19,487 nt of DNA from an uncultured Rhodospirillales bacterium (lineage in GTDB: Bacteria > Pseudomonadota > Alphaproteobacteria > CACIAM-22H2). This document shows positions 13,372-19,487 of the stretch, one piece after another; position 1 is the first letter of the stretch; each line of letters opens with the position of its first letter. The stretch lies in NCBI GenBank assembly GCA_937926175.1, contig CALANV010000029.1, forward strand, positions 1-19,487. Direction: 5' to 3'. Below the pieces are notes generated by a model, which did not search any database, was not told the origin of the DNA, and was given only the letters and a program-made list of their open reading frames with translations. A program made the position numbers and the translations under genes.

Positions 13372-14705
13372 AGCCGCTTCGGGGGGAACTGGGAACCAAG
13401 GGCGGTCCGCCGATCGCCTACGTCAACGCCCGCCTGCTGGATCCGGCGACGGGCCATGACGGACCGGGCGGCATCGTCGTCGCGGACGGCATGATCGCCG
13501 ATGTCGGTCCGCATCTCGCGCGTGCCGATGCGCTGGGCAGCCAGGACATCGTGACGTTCGACTGCGGCGGCGCCTGTCTTGCCCCCGGCATCGTCGACAT
13601 GCGCGCACAGCTCCGCGAGCCCGGCGAAGAGCACAAGGAGACGCTGGCGACGGCGAGCGACGCGGCCGCCGCCGGCGGCGTCACGACGGTCGTCGGCCTG
13701 CCCAACACGAATCCGGTGATCGACGATGCGCCGCTCGTCGAATTCATCGCCCGGCGCGCGCGCGAGACCAGCCGGGTCAAAATCTACACCTACGCGGCGC
13801 TGACGCGCGGCCTGCAGGGCCGCGAGATGACCGAGTTCGGGCTGCTCGCCGAGGCCGGCGCGCTCGGATTCACCGACGCGACGCAGGCCATCGCGGATGC
13901 GCAGCTGATGCGGCGCGCGCTCTCGTATGCGCGCGTGTTCGACCGCCCGATCATCCAGCATCCCGAGGAGCCGTCGCTCGCCCGCAACGGCTGCATGAAC
14001 GAAGGCGAGATCGCGACGCGCCTCGGCCTCGCCGGCATCACGCCGATGGCCGAAGTGATCATGATCGAGCGCGACCTGCGTCTCGTCGAGATCACGGGCG
14101 GGCGGCTTCATTTCGCCCACGTGTCGACGGCGGCCGGCGTCGAGGCCATCCGCCGCGCCAAGGCGCGCGGGCTGCCCGTCACCGCCGACACCGCGCCGCC
14201 CTACTTCGCCCTCAACGAAATCGCCGTCGGCGACTACCGGACCTTCGCCAAGGTTTCGCCGCCACTGCGCGCGGAGGAGGATCGTCAGGCCGTCATCGAA
14301 GGACTCAAGGACGGGACGATCGACGTCATCGCCTCGGACCATGCGCCGCAGGACCAGGACTCCAAGCGGCTTCCCTTCGCGGTCGCCGCCTTCGGCATGA
14401 TCGGGCTCGAAACCCTGCTGCCGATCAGCCTCGACCTCGTCCACAACCGGCACCTCACGCTGCTGCGGCTGTTCGACATGCTGTCGTACACGCCGGCGCG
14501 CATCCTGGGCCTGTCGGCCGGACGCCTTGCCAAAGGCGCCCCAGCCGATATCGTGGTGTTCGATCCCGAGCGGGCGTGGCAGATCCGCGAAAAGGACTTC
14601 CGCTCGAAATCGAAGAACTCCGCCTTCGACGGGCGTCCCGTGCAGGGCCGGGTGCTGCGCACCCTGGTCGACGGCAAGCCGGCCTTCACGCTCGACGCGC
14701 AATAG
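13368..14705 (+). CDS. pyrC': dihydroorotase-like protein, probably catalytically inactive (PyrC')
   Basis: This 445-residue amidohydrolase-fold protein is homologous to type I dihydroorotase over its whole length: PGIVD, REPGEEHKET, GGVTTVVGLPNTNP, AHVSTAAG and the terminal YTPARILGL are recognisable. Key metal ligands are gone. The HxH after strand 1 is Arg79-Ala-Gln81 (DMRAQLREPG). The usual PHH at the substrate loop reads PPY (277-279), and DHAPH reads DHAPQ (324-328). His198, His251 and Asp324 remain. Losing the HxH pair should abolish zinc binding. In Pseudomonas the equivalent inactive PyrC' is needed to assemble active aspartate carbamoyltransferase with PyrB, and that is the likely role here. 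A separate working dihydroorotase should exist elsewhere. Translation is coupled to pyrB by ATGA. Confidence 0.9.
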   Translation: MKPLRGELGTKGGPPIAYVNARLLDPATGHDGPGGIVVADGMIADVGPHLARADALGSQDIVTFDCGGACLAPGIVDMRAQLREPGEEHKETLATASDAAAAGGVTTVVGLPNTNPVIDDAPLVEFIARRARETSRVKIYTYAALTRGLQGREMTEFGLLAEAGALGFTDATQAIADAQLMRRALSYARVFDRPIIQHPEEPSLARNGCMNEGEIATRLGLAGITPMAEVIMIERDLRLVEITGGRLHFAHVSTAAGVEAIRRAKARGLPVTADTAPPYFALNEIAVGDYRTFAKVSPPLRAEEDRQAVIEGLKDGTIDVIASDHAPQDQDSKRLPFAVAAFGMIGLETLLPISLDLVHNRHLTLLRLFDMLSYTPARILGLSAGRLAKGAPADIVVFDPERAWQIREKDFRSKSKNSAFDGRPVQGRVLRTLVDGKPAFTLDAQ

Positions 14706-14730
14706 AAACCAAGGGACGTCGACGAGTCTC

Positions 14731-15393
14731 ATGCCTGATCCGATCAGCTGGTCGTTCGTGTGGCCGTATCTTCTGGCGGCGTTTGCCGGCGGCTATCTGC
14801 TCGGCTCCATTCCGTTCGGGCTCGTGCTCACGCGGCTGGCCGGCCTCGGCGACATCCGCAAGATCGGCTCCGGCAACATCGGTGCGACAAACGTGCTGCG
14901 GACCGGCCGGAAGGGACTGGCCGCGGCGACGCTCTTGCTCGATGGCGGCAAGGGTGCCCTGGCGATCCTGATCGCGCAGAACTGGGGGCCCGACATGGCG
15001 CTGATGGCCGGCTTCGGCGCCGTTCTCGGCCATCTCTTTCCCGTCTGGCTCAGGTTCAAGGGCGGCAAGGGTGTGGCCACCACGCTCGGCGCGCTGCTCG
15101 CCATCCATTTCCCAACCGGTGCGGCCACCTGCCTCACATGGCTCGCCGTCGCCGCCCTGTTCCGCTACTCGTCGCTCGCCGCGCTGATCGCCGTCGCCGC
15201 CGCGCCGTTCTATGCGCTGTATCTTCCCCTGCTCTGGGCGCCCGACAGCGTTGCGCTCGGCGATCCGCAGATCGCCGAGTTCGCGGCCATCGTCGCCGTC
15301 CTCGTGTGGATCAAGCATCACGGCAACATCCGTCGCCTGCTCGCCGGCACCGAGCCGAAGATCGGGCAGAAGAAAAAAGAAGAGTCGGCGTGA
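14731..15393 (+). CDS. plsY: glycerol-3-phosphate acyltransferase PlsY
   Basis: This 220-residue membrane enzyme transfers an acyl group from acyl-phosphate to glycerol-3-phosphate, the first step of phospholipid synthesis. The three family motifs are present: GSIPFG (25-30), GSGNIGATNVLR (46-57) and GHLFPVWLRFKGGKGVATTLG (100-120). Membrane helices flank them, and a Lys-rich cytoplasmic tail (KIGQKKKEE) ends the protein. The start ATG 14731 keeps the whole first helix; the only Shine-Dalgarno-like AAGGGA is about 14 bases away, longer than ideal. It lies 25 bases after pyrC' and overlaps dprA by GTGA, so pyrB-pyrC'-plsY-dprA are probably co-transcribed. The plsY-dprA-topA order is familiar from alphaproteobacteria. 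Confidence 0.96.
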   Translation: MPDPISWSFVWPYLLAAFAGGYLLGSIPFGLVLTRLAGLGDIRKIGSGNIGATNVLRTGRKGLAAATLLLDGGKGALAILIAQNWGPDMALMAGFGAVLGHLFPVWLRFKGGKGVATTLGALLAIHFPTGAATCLTWLAVAALFRYSSLAALIAVAAAPFYALYLPLLWAPDSVALGDPQIAEFAAIVAVLVWIKHHGNIRRLLAGTEPKIGQKKKEESA

Positions 15394-16535
15394 GCGCCGT
15401 TCCGCCCCGCCTCGACGACGTCGAACGGCGCGACTGGCTCCGCCTCATCCGCACCGACAACATCGGTCCGATCACCTTCCGGCAGCTGCTGCACCACTAC
15501 GGCACGGCGCGTGCCGCGCTCGAGGCCCTGCCGGAGCTCGCGCGCCGCGGCGGGCGCAGCCGTCCGCCGCGCATTCCCTCGACCGCCGAAGCGGAGGCAG
15601 AACTCGAACAGGTGGCGCGCCTCGGCGCCCGCCTGGTGGCATGGGACGAACCGGACTATCCGCCGGCGCTGGCATCCGTCGAAGACGCGCCGCCGCTGCT
15701 GTGCGTGCTGGGACGGGCGGAGCTGCTGCGCCGTTCCGCCGTCGCCATCGTCGGCGCCCGCAACGCGTCTGCCAATGGCATACGACTCGCCCGCCAGCTC
15801 GCGGGCGAACTGGGGGCGGCCGGCCACGTCATCGTCTCAGGTCTTGCCCGGGGCATCGATGCCGCCGCGCACAAGGGCGCGCTCCAGACCGGCACGGTCG
15901 CGGTCATGGCGGGCGGCGTCGACGTAATCTATCCGCCGGAGAATGCCGGCCTTCATCAGGAGGTCGTCGCCCTGGGCGCCGTCGTCTCGGAGATGCCGCC
16001 CGGGCTCGTGCCGCAGGCGCGGCACTTCCCCCGGCGCAACCGCATCGTGTCCGGCCTCGCACGTGGCGTCGTCGTGGTCGAGGCGGCGCTGCGGTCGGGC
16101 TCGCTGATCACGGCCCGGCTCGCGCTCGACCAGGGCCGCGAGGTCTTCGCCGTCCCGGGCTCGCCGCTCGACCCGCGCGCCCGCGGCACCAACGACCTGA
16201 TCCGCCAGGGGGCGACCCTGACCGAAACGGCGGCCGACGTCCTGGCCGTGCTCGGCGCGGGCGATCTTCCGGCCGCCCCGGGGCCGGTCGACGGGTACAA
16301 TCCCCTGGCAGATGCGGTAACTGAATACCAGGAACCGGCAGAGCTCGACCTCGAAACCGCCCGGGCCAAGGTCCTGGAAAAGCTCGGCCCGAGCCCGGTG
16401 CCGGTTGACGAAATCATCCGGCAGTGCCAATTAGCACCCTTAGTGGTACTGACCGTCCTCCTCGAACTGGAGCTTGCAGGCCGCCTGTCCAGACACCCCG
16501 GGAACCAAGTTTCTTGTTTATTAACAGGCGGTTAA
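15390..16535 (+). CDS. dprA: DNA-processing protein DprA (Smf family)
   Basis: This 381-residue protein binds incoming single-stranded DNA and loads RecA during natural transformation; many bacteria not known to be competent also keep it. An N-terminal SAM-like helical region (about 12-60) precedes the Rossmann DprA domain (about 80-290). That domain has AIVGARNASANG (119-130), SGLARGIDAAAHKGAL (150-165), GGVDVIYPPEN and RHFPRRNRIVSGLA. A C-terminal winged-helix domain spans about 318-378. I place the start at GTG 15390, overlapping the plsY stop as GTGA; no ATG gives a full N-terminus. The last 36 codons contain four TTA leucine codons, odd for this GC-rich DNA. The final ones coincide with a TTAA-N7-TTAA box that seems to belong to the topA promoter. 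Confidence 0.95.
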   Translation: MSAVPPRLDDVERRDWLRLIRTDNIGPITFRQLLHHYGTARAALEALPELARRGGRSRPPRIPSTAEAEAELEQVARLGARLVAWDEPDYPPALASVEDAPPLLCVLGRAELLRRSAVAIVGARNASANGIRLARQLAGELGAAGHVIVSGLARGIDAAAHKGALQTGTVAVMAGGVDVIYPPENAGLHQEVVALGAVVSEMPPGLVPQARHFPRRNRIVSGLARGVVVVEAALRSGSLITARLALDQGREVFAVPGSPLDPRARGTNDLIRQGATLTETAADVLAVLGAGDLPAAPGPVDGYNPLADAVTEYQEPAELDLETARAKVLEKLGPSPVPVDEIIRQCQLAPLVVLTVLLELELAGRLSRHPGNQVSCLLTGG

Positions 16536-16552
16536 GCCATTCAGCCTAGAAT
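16521..16552 (+). promoter_or_regulatory. candidate CtrA box and promoter for topA
   Basis: TTAA (16521-16524), seven bases, TTAA (16532-16535): this is the classical CtrA consensus TTAA-N7-TTAA. It is followed by TAGAAT (16547-16552), a good -10 box. If transcription starts near 16559, the box spans about -38 to -24, where CtrA-activated promoters carry it. There is no separate consensus -35, as expected for an activator-dependent promoter. It overlaps the last five codons of dprA. Confidence 0.5.
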
Positions 16553-16578
16553 ATGGGTCAAGGTTGGAAAGCCGACGG

Positions 16579-19245
16579 ATGAAAGTCGTCGTCGTTGAAT
16601 CGCCTGCAAAGGCAAAGACCATAAACAAGTATCTCGGGCCGGACTACACCGTGCTCGCGAGCTTCGGTCATGTCCGCGACCTGAAGGAAAAGGACGGCGC
16701 CGTCGAACCCGACCGTGACTTCGAGATGCATTGGGAGATCGGCGAGCGGGCCAAGCGACCGCTCAACGAGATCGCCAAGGCCCTCAAGAACGCCAAGAGC
16801 CTGTATCTCGCCACCGACCCCGACCGCGAAGGCGAAGCCATCTCATGGCACCTTACGCAGGTTCTCAAGGAAAATAACAAGCTCAAGGATATCGACGTCA
16901 AGCGCGTCGTCTTCAACGAGATCACGCGCGGCGCCGTGCTCGACGCGATGCGCAATCCGCGCGACCTCGACCGCGATCTGGTCGAAGCCTATCTGGCGCG
17001 GCGCGCGCTCGACTACCTCGTCGGCTTCAACCTGTCGCCGGTGCTCTGGCGCAAGCTGCCGGGCAGCCGCTCCGCCGGCCGCGTGCAGTCGGTGGCGCTG
17101 CGCCTCGTCTGCGAGCGCGAGAACGAGATCGAGCGGTTCAAGCCGCAGGAGTACTGGACGATCGAGGTGGAGTTCAGGACGCCGTCGGGCCAGAGCTTCA
17201 CGGCGCGGCTGACGCATCTCGACGGCGAGCGCCTCGACAAGTTCGCACTCGCGACCAAGGAGGACGCGGAACGCGCCGTCCAGAAGATCCTCGCCGGCGA
17301 CCCCTACACCGTCATCGGCGTCGAGAAGAAGCGCACCAAGCGCAATCCCTTCCCGCCCTTTACGACCTCGACCCTGCAGCAGGAAGCCTCGCGCAAGCTG
17401 GGGTTCGGCGCGAGCCGCACGATGCGGATCGCGCAACAGCTCTATGAAGGAGTCGACATCGGCGGCGAGACGGTCGGTCTCATCACCTACATGCGTACCG
17501 ACAGCGTAACGCTGTCGCAGGAAGCGATCGGCGCCGCCCGCCGGCTGATCGGCGAGCAGTACGGACAGAACTATCTGCCGGCCGCGCCGCGCGAGTGGAA
17601 GACCAAGGCCAAGAACGCGCAGGAGGCGCACGAGGCGATCCGCCCGACGGACCTGTTCCGCCGTCCAGAACAAGTCGCGCGCTATCTCGATACGGACCAG
17701 CAGCGTCTCTACGAGCTGATCTGGCGCCGGACGATCGCAAGCGAGATGGAGAGCGCCGAGATCGACCAGACCGCGGTCGACATCGCCTCGGCCGACCGCA
17801 AGACCGTGTTCCGCGCCACCGGCTCCGTCATCGTGTTCGACGGATTCCTCACGCTCTACCGCGAGGACCGCGACGACCCGAGCGAGGAAGACGAGGAGAA
17901 CCGCACGCTGCCGGCGATGGCCGAAGGCGAACCGATGGCGCGCGGCGCGCCCAAGCCGCAACAGCACTTCACGCAGCCGCCGCCCCGCTACACCGAGGCG
18001 AGTCTCGTCAAAAAGCTCGAAGAGCTCGGCATCGGCCGCCCGTCGACCTATGCGAGCATCCTCGACGTGCTGCAGGACCGCGGCTACGTGCGGCTGGAGA
18101 AGAGGCGCTTCATTCCCGAAGATCGCGGCCGCCTCGTCACCGCCTTCCTCACCAGCTTCTTCAACCGTTACGTCCAGTACGACTTCACCGCGCAGCTCGA
18201 GGAGCTGCTCGACGACATCTCGGGCGGGCGCGCCAACTGGAAGGACGTGCTGCGCAAGTTCTGGGAGCAGTTCTCCGAGGCGGTTGGCAACACCAAGGAC
18301 CTGACGATCACCCAGGTGATCGACGCGCTCGACCAGGAGCTGGGCCCGCACTTCTTCCCGCCGCGGGAGGACGGCAGCGATCCGCGCCTGTGCCCCGGCT
18401 GCGGCGAGGGCCGGCTCTCGCTCAAGCTCGGCAAGTTCGGCGCGTTCATCGGCTGCTCGCGCTATCCCGACTGCCGCTACACCCGCCCGCTCGCCGTCGA
18501 GAACGGCGAGGCGAATGGCGGCTTCGAGGGGACGAAGACGCTGGGCGTCGATCCGGTATCCGGCGAGGTCGTGAGCCTGCGCAAGGGCCCCTACGGCCTG
18601 TACCTGCAGCTCGGCGAGGGCGGCGAGGACACGAAGCCGAAGCGCGTCTCGCTGCCCAAGGATGTGCCGCCGGACACGGTCGACCTCGACATCGCGCTCA
18701 AGCTGCTCGCGCTGCCGCGCGAGGTCGGCACACACCCGGAAGACGGCAAACCAATCCTGGCCGGGCTGGGGCGGTTCGGACCGTATCTCAAGCACGGCAA
18801 CGAGTACCGCTCGCTCGAGAGCACGCATGACCTGCTGACCATCGGCCTCAACCGCGCCGTTGACATCCTTGCCCAGCCGAAGACCGGGCGCCGCCGCGCC
18901 GCGACCTCGAACCTGCGCGAGCTGGGCGTGCATCCCGACGACGGCAAGCCGGTACAGGCCGGCGTCGGCCGCTATGGCCCGTTCGTCAAGCACGGCTCGG
19001 TCTACGCCAACCTGCCGAAGGACCGCACGGTCGAAGAGGTCACGCTCGAGGAAGCGCTCGGCCTCCTCGCCGACCGCGTCGCCAAAGGCGGCGGGAAGAA
19101 GAAGCGCGGCAAGAAGGCAGCGGCGACGACCGAGACGCCGGCTGCCGACGGCACCACCGCCGCGCCAAAGGCCAAGCGCAAGACCAAGGGCAAGTCGAAA
19201 GCGGCAGAGCCCGAACCCACGCCCGCCGAGGACAAGGTCGACTGA
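16579..19245 (+). CDS. topA: DNA topoisomerase I (type IA)
   Basis: This 888-residue enzyme relaxes negative supercoils through a 5'-phosphotyrosine intermediate. The Toprim domain (about 1-115) has Glu7 in VESPAKAKTINKYLG and the metal-binding Asp80/Asp82/Glu84 in TDPDREGE. The catalytic Tyr304 is in GLITYMRTDSVT. GIGRPSTYASI and the rest of the core follow to about 590. One four-cysteine zinc finger is visible (Cys605, 608, 626, 632). It is followed by three GPYG/GRFGPYLKHG/GRYGPFVKHG-type C-terminal repeats (about 655-815) and a disordered Lys/Ala-rich tail (about 835-888) that probably binds DNA. Start: ATG 16579 after GGAAAG is preferred over the in-frame TTG at 16564, because MKVVVVESPAKA is the normal N-terminus. 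Confidence 0.97.
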   Translation: MKVVVVESPAKAKTINKYLGPDYTVLASFGHVRDLKEKDGAVEPDRDFEMHWEIGERAKRPLNEIAKALKNAKSLYLATDPDREGEAISWHLTQVLKENNKLKDIDVKRVVFNEITRGAVLDAMRNPRDLDRDLVEAYLARRALDYLVGFNLSPVLWRKLPGSRSAGRVQSVALRLVCERENEIERFKPQEYWTIEVEFRTPSGQSFTARLTHLDGERLDKFALATKEDAERAVQKILAGDPYTVIGVEKKRTKRNPFPPFTTSTLQQEASRKLGFGASRTMRIAQQLYEGVDIGGETVGLITYMRTDSVTLSQEAIGAARRLIGEQYGQNYLPAAPREWKTKAKNAQEAHEAIRPTDLFRRPEQVARYLDTDQQRLYELIWRRTIASEMESAEIDQTAVDIASADRKTVFRATGSVIVFDGFLTLYREDRDDPSEEDEENRTLPAMAEGEPMARGAPKPQQHFTQPPPRYTEASLVKKLEELGIGRPSTYASILDVLQDRGYVRLEKRRFIPEDRGRLVTAFLTSFFNRYVQYDFTAQLEELLDDISGGRANWKDVLRKFWEQFSEAVGNTKDLTITQVIDALDQELGPHFFPPREDGSDPRLCPGCGEGRLSLKLGKFGAFIGCSRYPDCRYTRPLAVENGEANGGFEGTKTLGVDPVSGEVVSLRKGPYGLYLQLGEGGEDTKPKRVSLPKDVPPDTVDLDIALKLLALPREVGTHPEDGKPILAGLGRFGPYLKHGNEYRSLESTHDLLTIGLNRAVDILAQPKTGRRRAATSNLRELGVHPDDGKPVQAGVGRYGPFVKHGSVYANLPKDRTVEEVTLEEALGLLADRVAKGGGKKKRGKKAAATTETPAADGTTAAPKAKRKTKGKSKAAEPEPTPAEDKVD

Positions 19246-19263
19246 CCGCTGACGTCGGCCGAC

Positions 19264-19291
19264 GGCCGGGGCGCGCCCTGCCCCGCCGGCC
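19264..19291 (+). terminator. GC-rich hairpin after topA
   Basis: GGCCGGGG (19264-19271) pairs with CCC and CGGCC (19282-19284 and 19287-19291) in an 8-bp stem with a two-base bulge, 18 bases after the topA stop. It is followed by only a short ATTTCC. It is a reasonable transcript end by position, but weak as an intrinsic terminator. Confidence 0.35.
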
Positions 19292-19404
19292 ATTTCCGGC
19301 CCCTAGACCAACCGCAGATCCCTCACGGCCGAAGCACCGGTCATGTCGCCCGGGACAGCGGGACAGGCGGGACTCGATCGCTATCGTCCGAACCCCGTCC
19401 ACCA

Positions 19405-19487
19405 TCATTCATCATTCGACGAGGCCGGTTCCGTCTCGCCGAGTTCGTGCCTGAGCCAGGGCTCGAGGGTGGCCCAGGTCCAGCCGG
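19405..19487 (-). CDS. C-terminal end of a probable minus-strand gene, cut by the window edge
   Basis: An open minus-strand frame enters from the right edge and stops with TGA at 19407-19405. It gives about 26 residues beginning GWTWATLEPWLRHELGE and ending in an acidic tail (TEPASSNDE). Codons in the first part are strongly G/C-ending and the composition (three Trp, Leu, Glu) is protein-like, unlike the competing plus-strand frame. I cannot assign a family from so little. It would be convergent with topA. Confidence 0.45.
   Translation of the reverse strand, partial: GWTWATLEPWLRHELGETEPASSNDE

Noticed and set aside
16564..16578. A TTG start for topA adding five residues
   Set aside because: The ATG at 16579 has its own GGAAAG spacing and gives the standard N-terminus; the TTG would overlap that ribosome binding site.
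16843..19293. An 816-residue minus-strand frame opposite topA
   Set aside because: It mirrors the topA codons (Leu/Val/Ala/Arg/Glu-rich shadow composition), has no ribosome binding site, and topA on the other strand has every catalytic motif.
19342..19487. A plus-strand open frame running off the right edge from ATG 19342
   Set aside because: The composition is His/Ser/Pro/Gly-rich without recognisable pattern and there is no ribosome binding site; the minus-strand frame in the same place looks more protein-like.
1..19487. CRISPR arrays, insertion sequences, toxin-antitoxin or phage-defence genes
   Set aside because: I found no regularly spaced direct repeats, transposase motifs, terminal inverted repeats with target duplications, or defence-type domains; nearly all the DNA is accounted for by recognised metabolic and housekeeping genes.

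Overview
The window looks like chromosomal DNA from a high-GC alphaproteobacterium. Rhodospirillales- or Hyphomicrobiales-like is my inference; no genus can be named from this alone. The evidence is strong G/C bias at third codon positions, the ruvX / gatC-gatA-gatB divergent pair, the pyrB-pyrC'-plsY-dprA-topA series, and CtrA-type TTAA motifs. I see no insertion sequence, prophage, CRISPR array or plasmid function. Most of the region is housekeeping DNA.

Layout. 1-84 is a 3'-truncated tRNA-Ser(GCU) on the minus strand with a clear sigma70-type promoter at 124-151. 85-530 has no gene but holds a long stem-loop and a TTAACCATTAACC motif. 531-755 is a small conserved-looking protein of unknown function. 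850-1479 (minus) is a Nu-class-like glutathione transferase. 1574-4808 (minus) is the overlapping gatC-gatA-gatB operon for tRNA-dependent amidotransferase. 4862-5344 (plus) is ruvX/yqgF, followed by an AEC-family permease (5381-6295).

6373-9259 is a tightly overlapping three-gene operon: an acyl-CoA dehydrogenase homologue, a family III CoA-transferase and a Nudix hydrolase. The first protein lacks the catalytic carboxylate at both positions used by true dehydrogenases (Gln250 and Gly372). It also carries an arginine (Arg85) where 3-sulfinopropionyl-CoA desulfinase has its substrate-binding arginine. The operon therefore probably desulfinates an organosulfur CoA thioester rather than oxidising an acyl-CoA. 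This is the most interesting part of the window.

9339-10385 is a CaCA-type cation exchanger and 10578-10868 a DUF4242 protein. 10879-12270 (minus) is a soluble chemoreceptor with its sensor domain at the C-terminus. 12379-19245 (plus) runs pyrB, an apparently catalytically dead pyrC homologue, plsY, dprA and topA. Stop/start overlaps join pyrB to pyrC' and plsY to dprA. topA seems to have its own promoter with a perfect TTAA-N7-TTAA box buried in the end of dprA. The right edge carries the C-terminal codons of what is probably another minus-strand gene.
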